A stretch of 64,000 bases of DNA, taken from Temnothorax longispinosus (taxonomy: Eukaryota > Arthropoda > Insecta > Hymenoptera > Formicidae). The position numbers and the translations under genes are program-made. This document shows, in pieces, positions 46,254-56,609 of this stretch. Position 1 is the stretch's first letter. The number at the start of each line of letters is the position of its first letter. The notes under the pieces are model-generated. The model ran no database searches and was not told the DNA's origin. It saw nothing but the letters and a program-made list of their open reading frames with translations. The DNA lies in the NCBI RefSeq assembly GCF_030848805.1, contig NW_027270352.1, positions 61,576-125,575 of the forward strand, written 5' to 3'.

Positions 46254-47409
46254 TGTTACCCACGTGTATTGTTTATTTAATAAAATGTTTTTATTTTTAT
46301 CCAATATCCTTTTGTTGTTGCTTGTAATTTAGCCGTAATTTGGCCAATTAAACATGCATAGGTAAAATAAATTTAATGAGAGTAAAAGAACATTATAAAC
46401 TACAATTATTTCTCATAGTTAATAATATAATTATTGGTATGCATTTAAATATTACACGTAAATATTATTATGCTAAAGTAAAGGTTTTTAATGTAAGACT
46501 TTTTTAGATAGAAAAGCATATGTATAGAACCGTGATTTTTATACATTACATTTGCGAATTTTAATTTTTAAGTTTATAAATATTTATTTAATTAATTATA
46601 TTTGCAATCTTTATATATTTATAAACTTCTAATATATATACATATATATATATTTATTTATAAATATAAAAAATAAAATTTGTAAATATAAACGCAAATG
46701 TAACGTATAGCGCATCGTCAATTTGCCAACTCGAGACTCAGCACTCGGCGAGACACGAAACACGAGACGCGAAACCCGAAATGCGTGGCATTGTGGTATA
46801 GCCGGCGCGTGCTAACGGCAACGCCGCGCCGGCAATGTCCCAGCTCAAGAGAGAAAGAGACAGCAGATCGTATGTCTGTCCTTCTCTCCCCGCTCGAAAC
46901 TTGCCAAGTGCCGAGCGTACACGAACAGAAGAGGGGCTTGCGCGACCAGCATATCCCCTCCATCTGAGTAGTTCGGACACGAACCATAGCACGGACACGA
47001 ACCATGTGTGTACCGTTACCGAGCGTAACGACGTAGTTGACGTCCACTTTCTCAGGCGGCGCGTCAGTATACGTCCGCTGGAACGGAATGATCCCGGTGG
47101 CCGCTCTCAGGTTTCTCTCTGGCACATATGACAGTCGGTAGTCGTGGACGTAATAAGTAAGGGCCTAAGCAGAATGGCTGTCTTATAACCTTAAGGCAGT
47201 GTTTTATGCCTTAAGTCTTTGTCTTATGTTATGCTAGGTCTACAATGCGAGTCGCAAAGTCGTGAGTCGCAAGAATTGACCAATCACAATCGAATTTGAG
47301 GAGAATAATCGACTGTGATTGGTCAATTCTTGCGACTCACGACTTTGCGACTCCCATTGTAGACCCAGCATAACGCACAATACTGTGTTAAATGTTTCCT
47401 GTCTTGTGT

Positions 47410-49022
47410 CACAGTATATAGCGCAACTCTCCCGATTTCAGCGTGGATGAAAATGAACTGCACATGCGCGTGCGAGGTATGTAACCAATCAGAGCACCGA
47501 TAATCTATCTCACTTCCTCTCACTGTTATAAGTCTCTCTCTCTTTCTAATTTATCGTTGCGTGTCAGACGCGCGCGTTTTGATTGAGATAATGTATGGAG
47601 ACGCATGTTTGACGTGCGTTATAACGCGCAGAAACGCATGCATAAACAACAAGGGTTACATTTGAGATAGAAATAATTAAAACATAATGTACAACCAGAC
47701 GCGCGTTTTATATTTATTTATTGGCACTATATATTTTTTAATTATATATATATATATATAGGTTAGGTATATACAAAATACAGATAAATTTTAATAATTT
47801 GTATAGCAATTGTACAATTGTGCCATATTACTTCTTCGTGTTATACACGAGTTGTATAACACAAATCAATAAATTATTTATGCTATCAATATTTAAACGG
47901 TCACAAAAGGAAATATCAAGGAAATATTAAGAAAATTATATAATACAACTTGTAACTTAATTTTATCTAAAATATAAGTAGAAAGGGCTGTAAGGGTCAC
48001 AACGCGGATCACGGTGCGTTCAGATATAAATGTGATTTATTCCTCGATTTACAAAAATCCAAACGTTTCGGCTCCTGTCCGAGCCTGTTTCGTTGTGCGT
48101 CGAAAGACAATGTTTCGTTGTGCGTCGTGTCGATGGGATCTCGTCTTACAGATCGCTCTGCACAGATCATTCCCTTTGCCTTATTTTCTTATTATTTGGT
48201 TTGACTGCGATGTATTTTTTTCTCCAGACTAATTGATTTGGACCTTTTAGTCTCACTAAGTTTCTGTCAAATTGAAACAGTAAACTCACCATGTTAAGGG
48301 AGAATATATATTTTTGATGTTAATATTATACCACTGAGGATGGCTCGGACAGGAGCCGAAACGTTTGGATTTTTGTAAATCGAGGAATAAATCACATTTA
48401 TATCTGAACGCACCGTGATCCGCGTTGTGACCCTTACAGCCCTTTCTACTTATATTTTAGATAAAATTAAGTTACAAGTTGTATTATATAATTTTCTTAA
48501 TATTTCCTTGATATTTCCTTTTGTGACCGTTTAAATATTGATAGCATAAATAATTTATTGATTTGTGTTATACAACTTGTGTATAACACGAAGAAGTAAT
48601 ATGGCACATTTGTACAATTGCTATACAAATTATTAAAATTTATCTGTATTTTGTATATACCTAACCTATATATATATAATTAAAAAATATATAGTGCCAA
48701 TAAATAAATATATAGCGCGCGTCTGGTTGTACATTATGTTTTATTTCTATCTAAATGTAACCCTTGTTGTTTATGCATGCGTTTCTGCGCGTTATAACGC
48801 ACGTCAAACATGCGTCTCTATACATTATCCCAATCAAAACGCGCGCGTCTGACACGCAACGATAAATTAGAAAGAGAGAGAGACTTATAACAGTGAGAGG
48901 AAGTGAGACAGATTATCGGTGCTCTGATTGGTTACATACCTCGCACGCGCATGTGCAGTTCATTTTCATCCACGCTAACATCAAAAGTGCCGACAGAGAG
49001 TTGCGCTACTGTATGTACTGTG
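47410..49022. mobile_element. 1.6-kb foldback with terminal inverted repeats
   Basis: The ends CACAGTA...GCGCAACTCTC and its inverse lie between 7-bp direct copies of CTTGTGT (47403-47409 and 49023-49029). The arms of about 680 bp are near-perfect and the loop is about 250 bp (48085-48335). A hammerhead-like core is at the loop edge. No protein is recognised. Confidence 0.75.
48334..48361 (+). ncRNA. Hammerhead-like core at the loop edge
   Basis: CTGAGGA, a GGCTC-loop-GAGCC hairpin, then GAAA give an exact CUGANGA-stem II-GAAA core. The opposite arm keeps the hairpin and GAAA but has lost CTGAGGA. Stem III and the cleavage site were not verified. Confidence 0.4.
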
Positions 49023-49142
49023 CTTGTGTAGTATACGTCGCGTATACTACACAAGACAGGAAACATTAACCCACAAGCTCCCAGCCAGCGACCTCTACAG
49101 TAATGAAACTTACGATACATGAAAAAAATCTGCTTAATTTGC

Positions 49143-51483
49143 TCCTTCATAATATGCATGTTTCATAATTTGCTCCATTTTACTTTTTTTATAAATAAAT
49201 GATAAAGTTAGTAACAATGTAAACGTTAATATAAGCGAAAATCATTAGAATTTGTAGATTCGCAAGGTACAGAAAAATTGCTCCCTTTTCGTTTGAATTT
49301 GCTCCACCTTTACAAACTAATTATCTACAGTATTTATTAAGAAAAACGTAAATAATTGCTTTATGCAGTTCGGAGGTTATCAAGAAATTGTGCGCATGCG
49401 CAGTACTTAGCGCCTGCGCAACAGAAATCGAGCGCGCCATTTTTTAAATTATTCATTTTTCTTTAATTTGCTTTATACAGTTTGCGAGATATCAATCATT
49501 AGAATTTGTACATTCTCAAGGCACAGACAAATTGCTCCATTCTTGTTTCAATTTGCTCCACCTTTAAAAACTAATTATCTACAGTATTTATTAAGAAAAA
49601 AATAAAAATTATTGTTTTATGCATTTTGCAGGATATCAATCATTGAAATTTGTACATTCTCAAGGCACAGACAATTTGCTCCATTCTTGTTTCAATTTGC
49701 TCCACCTTAAAAAACTAATTATCTACAGTATTTATTAAGAAAAACGTAAATAATTGCTTTATGCAGTTTGGAGGTTATCAAGCAATTGTGCGCATGCGCA
49801 AAAGTATTTAGCGACTGCGCAACAGAAATCGAGAGCGCCATTTTTAAAATTGTATTTTTCTTTAATTTGCTTTATGCATTTTCCGGGATATCAATCATTA
49901 GAATTTGTACATTCTCAGTGCACAGACAAATTGCTCCATTCTTGTTTCAATTTGCTCCACCTTTAAAAACTAATTATCTACAGTATTTATTAAGAAAAAA
50001 ATAAAAATTATCGTTTTATGCATTTTGCGGGATATCAATCATTGGAATTTGTATGTACATTCTCATTGAGATAGGACTATTCATCTGGATCTACAAATTT
50101 AATCCAATCAGCCCAAAGCGCTTACTAAAAGCGCTGACTTCTGCTGAACGCAGCCAATACTTTTGCGCATGGGCACAATTTCTTGATATCCCGCAAAATA
50201 CATAAAGCAATAATTTTTATTTATTTCTTAATAAATAAGATAATTAGTAGATAATTAGTTTTTAAAGGTGGAGCAAATTGAAACAAGAATGGAGCAATTC
50301 GTCTGTGCACTGAGAATGTACAAATTCTAATGATTGATATCCCGCAAAATGCATAAAGCAAATTAAAAAAAAATGACAATTTTAAAAATGGCGCTCTCGA
50401 TTTCTGTTGCGCAGTCGCTAAATATTTTTGCGCATGCGCACAATTGCTTGATAACCTCCAAACTGCATAAAGCAATTATTTACGTTTTTCTTAATAAATA
50501 CTGTAGATAATTAGTTTTTAAAGGTGGAGCAAATTGAAACAAGAACGGAGCAATTTATCTGTGCTTTGAGAATGTACAAATTCTAATGATTGGTATCCCG
50601 CAAAATGCATAAAACGATAATTTTTATTTTTTTCTTAATAAATACTGTAGATAATTAGTTTTTAAAGGTGGAGCAAATTGAAACAAGAATGGAGCAATTT
50701 GTCTGTGCACTGAGAATGTACATATTCTAATGATTGATATCCCGGAAAATGCATAAAGCAAATTAAAGAAAAATACAATTTTAAAAATGGCGCTCTCGAT
50801 TTCTGTTGCGCAGTCGCTAAATACTTTTGCGCATGCGCACAATTGCTTGATAACCTCCAAACTGCATAAAGCAATTATTTACGTTTTTCTTAATAAATAC
50901 TGTAGATAATTAGTTTTTAAAGGTGGAGCAAATTGAAACAAGAACGGAGCAATTTATCTGTGCCTTGAGAATGTACAAATTCCAATGATTGATATCCTGC
51001 AAAATGCATAAAACGATAATTTTTATTTTTTTCTTAATAAATACTGTAGATAATTAGTTTTTAAAGGTGGAGCAAATTGAAACAAGAATGGAGCAATTTG
51101 TCTGTGCCTTGAGAATGTACAAATTCTAATGATTGATATCTCGCAAACTGTATAAAGCAAATTAAAGAAAAATGAATAATTTAAAAAATGGCGCGCTCGA
51201 TTTCTGTTGCGCAGGCGCTAAGTACTGCGCATGCGCACAATTTCTTGATAACCTCCGAACTGCATAAAGCAATTATTTACGTTTTTCTTAATAAATACTG
51301 TAGATAATTAGTTTGTAAAGGTGGAGCAAATTCAAACGAAAAGGGAGCAATTTTTCTGTACCTTGCGAATCTACAAATTCTAATGATTTTCGTTTATATT
51401 AACGTTTACATTGTTACTAACTTTATCATTTATTTATAAAAAAAGTAAAATGGAGCAAATTATGAAACATGCATATTATGAAG
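49143..51483. repeat. 2.3-kb palindrome built of a mosaic satellite
   Basis: The outer arms start CTTCATAATATGCATGTTTC and end with the inverse; the centre is near 50060-50155. Within each arm a module with TTTGCTCCACCTTT, CTAATTATCTACAGTATTTA and TGCGCATGCGCA recurs three to four times at uneven spacing. The several 70-80 codon frames that appear in it are copies of this repeat, not genes. Confidence 0.8.
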
Positions 51484-51629
51484 CAAAGCCAAAGCAGCGC
51501 GAAGACGCCGAAATTTTGACGCTGTTTTCCTTTTCATGAATTTCAATTGACGCCGGCGTCAATTGTGGTCATGCGACCTTTTTGCCGCTGAAAATGAGCG
51601 TCGAGCGTCAGCATGAAAAGGCACCTTTA

Positions 51630-51777
51630 AAGCGGGGAGCACACACTTTTGCACAACGCATAATGCGTAAGCATAAGAAAATTGATTGGTCTATTTTCTT
51701 ATGCACATGTGTATGGACCAAACAATTTTCTTATGCTTACGCATTATACGTTGTGCAGAAGTGTGTGCTCCCCGCTT
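51630..51777. mobile_element. Foldback element (AAGCGGGGAGCACACACTT family)
   Basis: Cleanest copy of the family seen at 12425 and 14434, with both ends complete. Confidence 0.75.
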
Positions 51778-51780
51778 TAA

Positions 51781-51951
51781 GGTGCGATTTCATTGACGCT
51801 AGAAACCAGCGGCAGCGTCAAGAAAATGTAGTGGGGGAAGAAGTTTCGTTGAATTTTGCGGTACGTTAAAAAGTTGAGACGGTCTGAACTTCTTCCCCCA
51901 CTACATTTTCTTGACGCTGCCGCTGGTTTCTAGCGTCAATGAAATCGCACC
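51781..51951. mobile_element. TTAA-flanked foldback
   Basis: Ends GGTGCGATTTCATTGACGCT / inverse with TTAA at 51777-51780 and 51952-51955. Confidence 0.75.
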
Positions 51952-51960
51952 TTAAGGTAT

Positions 51961-53399
51961 ATGACCATGAAGCTAGCCGACAGAAATTACTAAATTTGAT
52001 AATTTTTAATTTTTCTAAGTGTATTTCGTTTGTAAATCGTTTGTAATTGATTGTGAGTCAGTTTTTAACCTTTGTGACCAATTAGTTTGTTTGTAATTAA
52101 CAATTTTATTTTGGCCATGATGTCAGCCGACACTTTTTAATAACAAACCGATTTTTGATTTCTGATAGCTGTAATTAATAGGAAATCGTTTGTGATTTAC
52201 GAATATACCAGTAAAACGTTTGTGAATTAATAAGTTTCTGAGTTATTTGCAAAATAAGTTCAGTTAATATGGTTAATATACTGCGCAGATAACTGCGCAG
52301 ATCGCTGCGCATGCGCGAAATGTACTCAAGGTTCCTGCGCACAAAGAGTGCGTCGACGTATTTCGCATGGCGGAAGTCGATGCGGTGGCCAATCACTTCT
52401 CACCTTTCTGTAACTAGCGGGCGATTATTGGCCACGCATTGCCTGTATGAAGCTAGCCGACAGAAATTACTAAATTCGATTAGTTTTAATTCTTCTAAGT
52501 GTATGTATTCCGTAATTGGTCACAAACGTTAAGAACTGACTCACAATCAATCACGATCGATTTACAAACAAAATACACTTAATTTACAAACGGAATACAC
52601 TTAGAAGAATTAAAACCATAGTATTAAAGCCCCTTGCACAATGCCAGGCAACAGGCAATAGGAACAGGAAATAACCAAAAAATCGTTAATTACAACCTAA
52701 AAAATTCAAATGCTATGATTGGTTGGCAATAGGCAATAGGCACAGAATTTCCAACGTGACGGAAACTCTGTGTCTATTGCCTGTGTCACTGTTTATTCTG
52801 CATTTATACATGATTTCTGATTTCTATTCCCTGTTCCTATTGCCTGTTGCCTGGCATTGTGCAAGGGGCTTAAAACTAATCGAATTTAGTAATTTCTGTC
52901 GGCTAGCTTCATACAAGCAATGCGTGGCCAATAATCGCCCGCTAGTTACAGAAAGGTGAGAAGTGATTGGCCACCGCATCGACTTCCGCCATGCGAAATG
53001 CGTCGACGCACTCTTTGTGCGCAGGAGCCTTGAGTACATTTCGCGCATGCGCAGCGATCTGCGCAGTTATCTGCGCAGTACATACATTAACCATATTAAC
53101 TGAACTTATTTTGCAAATAACTCAGAAACTTATTAATTCACAAACGTTTCACTGGTATATTCGTAAATCACAAACGATTTCCTATTAATTACAGCTATCA
53201 GAAATCAAAAATCGGTTTGTTATTAAAAAGTGTCGGCTGACATCATGGCCAAAATAAAATTGTTAATTACAAACAAACTTGGTCACAAACGTTAAAAACT
53301 GACTCACAATCAATTACAAACGATTTACAAACGAAATACACTTAGAAAAATTAAAAATTATCAAATTTAGTAATTTCTATCGGCTAGCTTCATGGTCAT
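51961..53399. mobile_element. 1.4-kb foldback with 9-bp target duplication
   Basis: Ends ATGACCATGAAGCTAGCC and the exact inverse, between TTAAGGTAT at 51952-51960 and 53400-53408. The arms are about 490 bp or more. Nine-base duplications and long inverted repeats are usual for Mutator-like elements, but no transposase is present. The 243-bp element at 52628-52870 is nested near the centre. Confidence 0.8.
52628..52870. mobile_element. 243-bp TAA-flanked foldback
   Basis: Ends AGCCCCTTGCACAATGCC / inverse with TAA at 52625-52627 and 52871-52873. Sister of the copy in the ARL13B 3' UTR at 11296-11519. Confidence 0.8.
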
Positions 53400-53403
53400 T
53401 TAA

Positions 53404-54433
53404 GGTATTCCTTTCACGGAGGAGCGTATTTGGTAGGCGCTTAAGCAGGGCCTCAGCAAACTCTTGTATATTGCATTAAACTTATATAAAATCAAGTTAT
53501 AATTGATTATTATGTTTAATTATAAGAAAAAAGTAAAAATATTATGTGTATTTAGAAATTTTTCATTTTTCGGTAAATTTTACTGTCAGAACAATATGGC
53601 AACGCTGCGCTTTTCAGGGCGCCGATTGTAAAATGTGAAGTTGATAACAAAAGTGTCAATGTAAGTGTCAATTTCATTAATCAAAGAACATTGTGACATT
53701 TTCTTTTATTTTTATCACAAAGAGAGATTTTATAATAATAATGAGTGATATAAGAAACATAAAGTGAGGAGTAATGTGGGCAAAAATAAGGGACAATTTG
53801 TGAAAATAAAAGTTGATAATAAACTGTACGTTATGAATGAAGTGTGACATGAGCGCACAGCTTGCAGCGCCAGCGTTGCCAAATAATTCCTTGAAAGTCG
53901 CCATAAAAAATATTCATCTATAAACCACATTTCAAGTCAACTTTTAACATAAATATTTTGTTTAAATATTCGGTGACTCTGTATTTTTATCGGCCCTATC
54001 GAAAGTATAGAGTTTAGCGAATATGTAGCGCAGTTAATATTTAATATCTCAAGATATTTGATAAACAAATTATATAATTACATTGAAATGTGAAAAATAA
54101 ACTTTTTCGATAACGTCACATATAAAATATCGAATTTTCAAAGTCATAATTCTTCTTTATATGTTCGGTAATGTGGTTTAATTTTTTTCTGGCGTAAAGA
54201 TATGCATTTTAACTTTCTCGTACCAAAAAATCAGTTAATTCTAAGGCTGAGTTTCCACTGAGCGCGTCACGCGTCGCGTCGTCACAAGTTAACCAATCAG
54301 AACATCCCATTTCATTACATTCTTGTGACGGGATCGAAATGGGATGTTTTGATTGGTTCAACTCGGACGACGCGACGCGTGACGCGCTCAGTGGAAACTC
54401 AGCCTAAGACTTTGGTGTCATGAAAGGAATACC
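53404..54433. mobile_element. 1.0-kb element with short inverted ends
   Basis: Ends GGTATTCCTTTCA / TGAAAGGAATACC, TTAA on both sides (53400-53403 and 54434-54437). Its inside is mostly AT-rich without a recognisable gene and carries the foldback at 54245-54404. Confidence 0.6.
54245..54404. mobile_element. TAA-flanked foldback, second copy of family B
   Basis: Ends GGCTGAGTTTCCACTGAGCG / inverse, TAA at 54242-54244 and 54405-54407; matches 15269-15418. Confidence 0.8.
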
Positions 54434-54472
54434 TTAAAACTTTGTTACGTGCAATGGCCTTTTAACATTGGC

Positions 54473-54648
54473 TGCGTTCAGCCGATACTCCGCTAGCCTA
54501 GCAATCGTGAGCAGTCGCTCGTTTCCTCTCCTTTGATCCAATGGATTAAAAAGAGAGGAAAAGAGCGACTGCTCACGATTGCTAGGCTAGAGACCCTCTA
54601 TGCTAGGCTAGCGGAGTTTCGACTGAACGCAGCCATTGTGCAAGGGGC
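54473..54648. mobile_element. Foldback (GCGTTCAGCCGATACTCCGC family)
   Basis: Inverted arms match the nested element at 14469-14626. Remnants of two other families flank it: AACTTTGTTACGTGCAATGG on the left and TTGTGCAAGGGGCTT on the right. It ends about 230 bp before the PRPF18 start codon. Confidence 0.65.
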
Positions 54649-54878
54649 TTAACTGTTTTTGACAGGGTTGAAGGCGCTAACGCTCCTAACCTAAAAGCAC
54701 CTAAAAGGAGCAAACAAAAAAAACATTAACTGTTAATATCTCGCTTCGCAGGGCAGAGCGACATTTTTTCTGCCAGATTCTTTCGTTTCACACAAAAACG
54801 CGTTGATTAAGCCTTAAGTTCAACGAAATCGGTGAAGAGGTCACTATTCTTCAGATTTACCTCGTATTTGTTGGAAAA

Positions 54879-56176
54879 ATGGATATTCTAAAAGCGGAAA
54901 TAATAAAGAAACGCAAAGAGCTAGAAGAAAGTCATGTCTTGGTATGTACATGTATTCTATAATTTTATAGTCTTGCGTGATTGTGTATTAATATTTATTT
55001 TAAAATATCTTTCTCAGGAAAATAACAAGAAGTACTTTAAGAGAAGTCAATTGATATCAAAGCAGCAGGAAGTGCATGAAACTGACAAGGGAAATAATGA
55101 AGCTGTTCCTTCAAATGTCAGTCAACAATCGGAAAATCATGTAACAGACAGCAGTTCCGAACATTTGCTGTCCAGGCAAGAAGTAATTAGGCGATTACGC
55201 GAGCGGGGAGAGCCCATATTGTTATTCGGCGAATCTGAAATAGAAGCGTTCAAGAGATTAAGGAAATGTGAAATCCTTGAGCCAGAAGTAAATAAGGTAA
55301 AGTATCCATCTGCTTTACATTACTTCCATCAATTAAAAAACAGCTTACTAAAAAATAGAAATTTGATTGCAATAATTTGTCAACAGGGTTTCAGAAATGA
55401 TTTTCAAGAGGCTATGGAACAAGTGGATCAAGCGTATCTCAATGAGATTTTGACATCTTCCAAGTCTCAAAATCTTGATGGAAAGGGAGATGTAAATGTA
55501 CCTGACGAGGGCGTCACTTATGAAGACATAGAAAAGATGTCGACTAAACTGAACAAGGGAGACAAAGACTTCGATATGAATGTTATCACCCTATTTGTGC
55601 AATATCTAGTCCAAATGTGGGGCAATCAATTAAACAGCCGGTTGACTGCTGAAAAGATGAGCACAAAAGGAAAGATGAATAGCGCCACGTACGCTCAAAC
55701 AAGAGAGTATTTAAAACCACTTCTGAGAAAATTGAAGAATAAATCTCTTCCAGAAGATATAACAGACAGTTTAACAGAAATTGTTAAGCATTTACTACAG
55801 CGAAACTACATATTGGTACATTTTAATTACATATAAAATATGTATCCTGTCAGTGTAATAAATATAATAATAACAAATATCTGTATCTGACAATATCAAA
55901 TAGACATATCAAAGCAGTAATACCAAATTCTTATTTCAGGCTAGCGACGCTTATTTACAAATGGCAATAGGCAATTCTCCATGGCCTATTGGTGTTACTA
56001 TGGTCGGTATCCATGCCCGTACTGGTAGAGAAAAGATCTTCTCCAAGAATGTTGCTCATGTCATGAACGATGAAACTCAAAGAAAGTATATTCAAGCACT
56101 TAAAAGATTGATGACTAAATGTCAAGAATATTATCCTACTGACCCATCACGTTGTGTAGAGTACTCAAAAAATTAG
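54879..56176 (+). CDS. Pre-mRNA-splicing factor 18, complete four-exon gene
   Basis: Second-step spliceosome protein (Prp18/PRPF18), nuclear, helping exon ligation with Slu7. Exons 54879-54941, 55018-55296, 55387-55815 and 55940-56176 total 1008 bp, 335 aa. The first exon encodes MDILKAEIIKKRKELEE. The Prp4-like motif is RRLRERGEPILLFGE, followed by a dispensable acidic/Ser linker. The C-terminal Prp18 helical domain has KMSTKLNKGDKDFDMNV, YLKPLLRKLKNKSLP and the highly conserved loop AIGNSPWPIGVTMVGIHART. The 90-bp intron 55297-55386 is a multiple of three with no stop, so it reads through as if coding; the protein family shows EVNKGFRND without it. Its donor is GTAAAG and acceptor CAACAG. 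AATAAA follows at 56301. Confidence 0.93.
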
Positions 56177-56300
56177 ATATCTACGATAAAATGTACAAAG
56201 TAAAGGAAAGCACGCACTATTATAAGTTTGCATGTAGAAATGGACATCGTATAATCATTAATAGAAATTCTCAACAGATTATTATAGAAATCTTTTACAA

Positions 56301-56306
56301 AATAAA
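56301..56306 (+). promoter_or_regulatory. Polyadenylation signal AATAAA (PRPF18)
   Basis: It lies 125 bases after the PRPF18 stop. Confidence 0.5.
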
Positions 56307-56555
56307 TTTATTACCAGTTTATAACATTCTTTTTAGATAGTTAACAAAATGATATAATGTATATATGTATTTATTGTATACACTTTTCGTGTATACTTAA
56401 TATCGAAATGATACTAAGATTCACTATGATAATATTCGCATTCAGAAAAAATAAAATTTTACATTATTGTTCTACATTACATGAATTTAATATCTCTTCA
56501 AATATTATATGAATATAAAATGTAGCTTAAATAAGCAGTAAGATAACATCGAACA

Positions 56556-56561
56556 TTTATT
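56556..56561 (-). promoter_or_regulatory. Polyadenylation signal AATAAA (P5CR)
   Basis: Minus-strand AATAAA 49 bases past the reductase stop codon, so the two convergent genes appear to have separate, non-overlapping 3' ends. Confidence 0.5.
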
Positions 56562-56609
56562 CGATTATTACATATCTACACACTTCAAAATCACTAATCA
56601 AAAAAGGAA

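Larger units (their letters stand above)
40817..47057. mobile_element. 6.2-kb palindrome (giant foldback)
   Basis: The arms, roughly 40817-43605 and 44070-47057, are inverted copies: GTGGACGTCAACTACG with CACGAACCATAGCACGG at the ends, AACAAATAATCTAATTGAAT / inverse in mid-arm, and TTCACAAGTGTGATGT / inverse near the centre. Each arm is itself partly palindromic (about 41930-43090 and 44560-45960), giving four related copies of a segment with ACGTTAAACTTTGCATGTTC. The central loop of about 465 bp has only short frames that I do not recognise. Known smaller insertions are at 40932, 42368 and 45059. No transposase is visible. Confidence 0.75.
47161..49070. mobile_element. GGGCCTAAGCAG-family foldback, interrupted twice
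   Basis: TAA at 47158-47160 precedes the left end; the body matches element C at 15422. A TGCTAGGTCTACAATGCGAG foldback is nested at about 47240-47372, and the large foldback 47410-49022 sits near its centre. The right half breaks off after AACATTAAC near 49070. Confidence 0.65.

Noticed and set aside
49754..50874. Several near-identical 70-84 codon frames on both strands
   Set aside because: They are copies of the same satellite module in the palindrome. The protein similarity comes from DNA repetition, not selection.
54934..55017. Start of PRPF18 at the first in-frame ATG of the long open frame
   Set aside because: The true start is 54879 in a separate 63-bp first exon with a matching GTATGT donor and phase; 54934-55017 is mostly intron.
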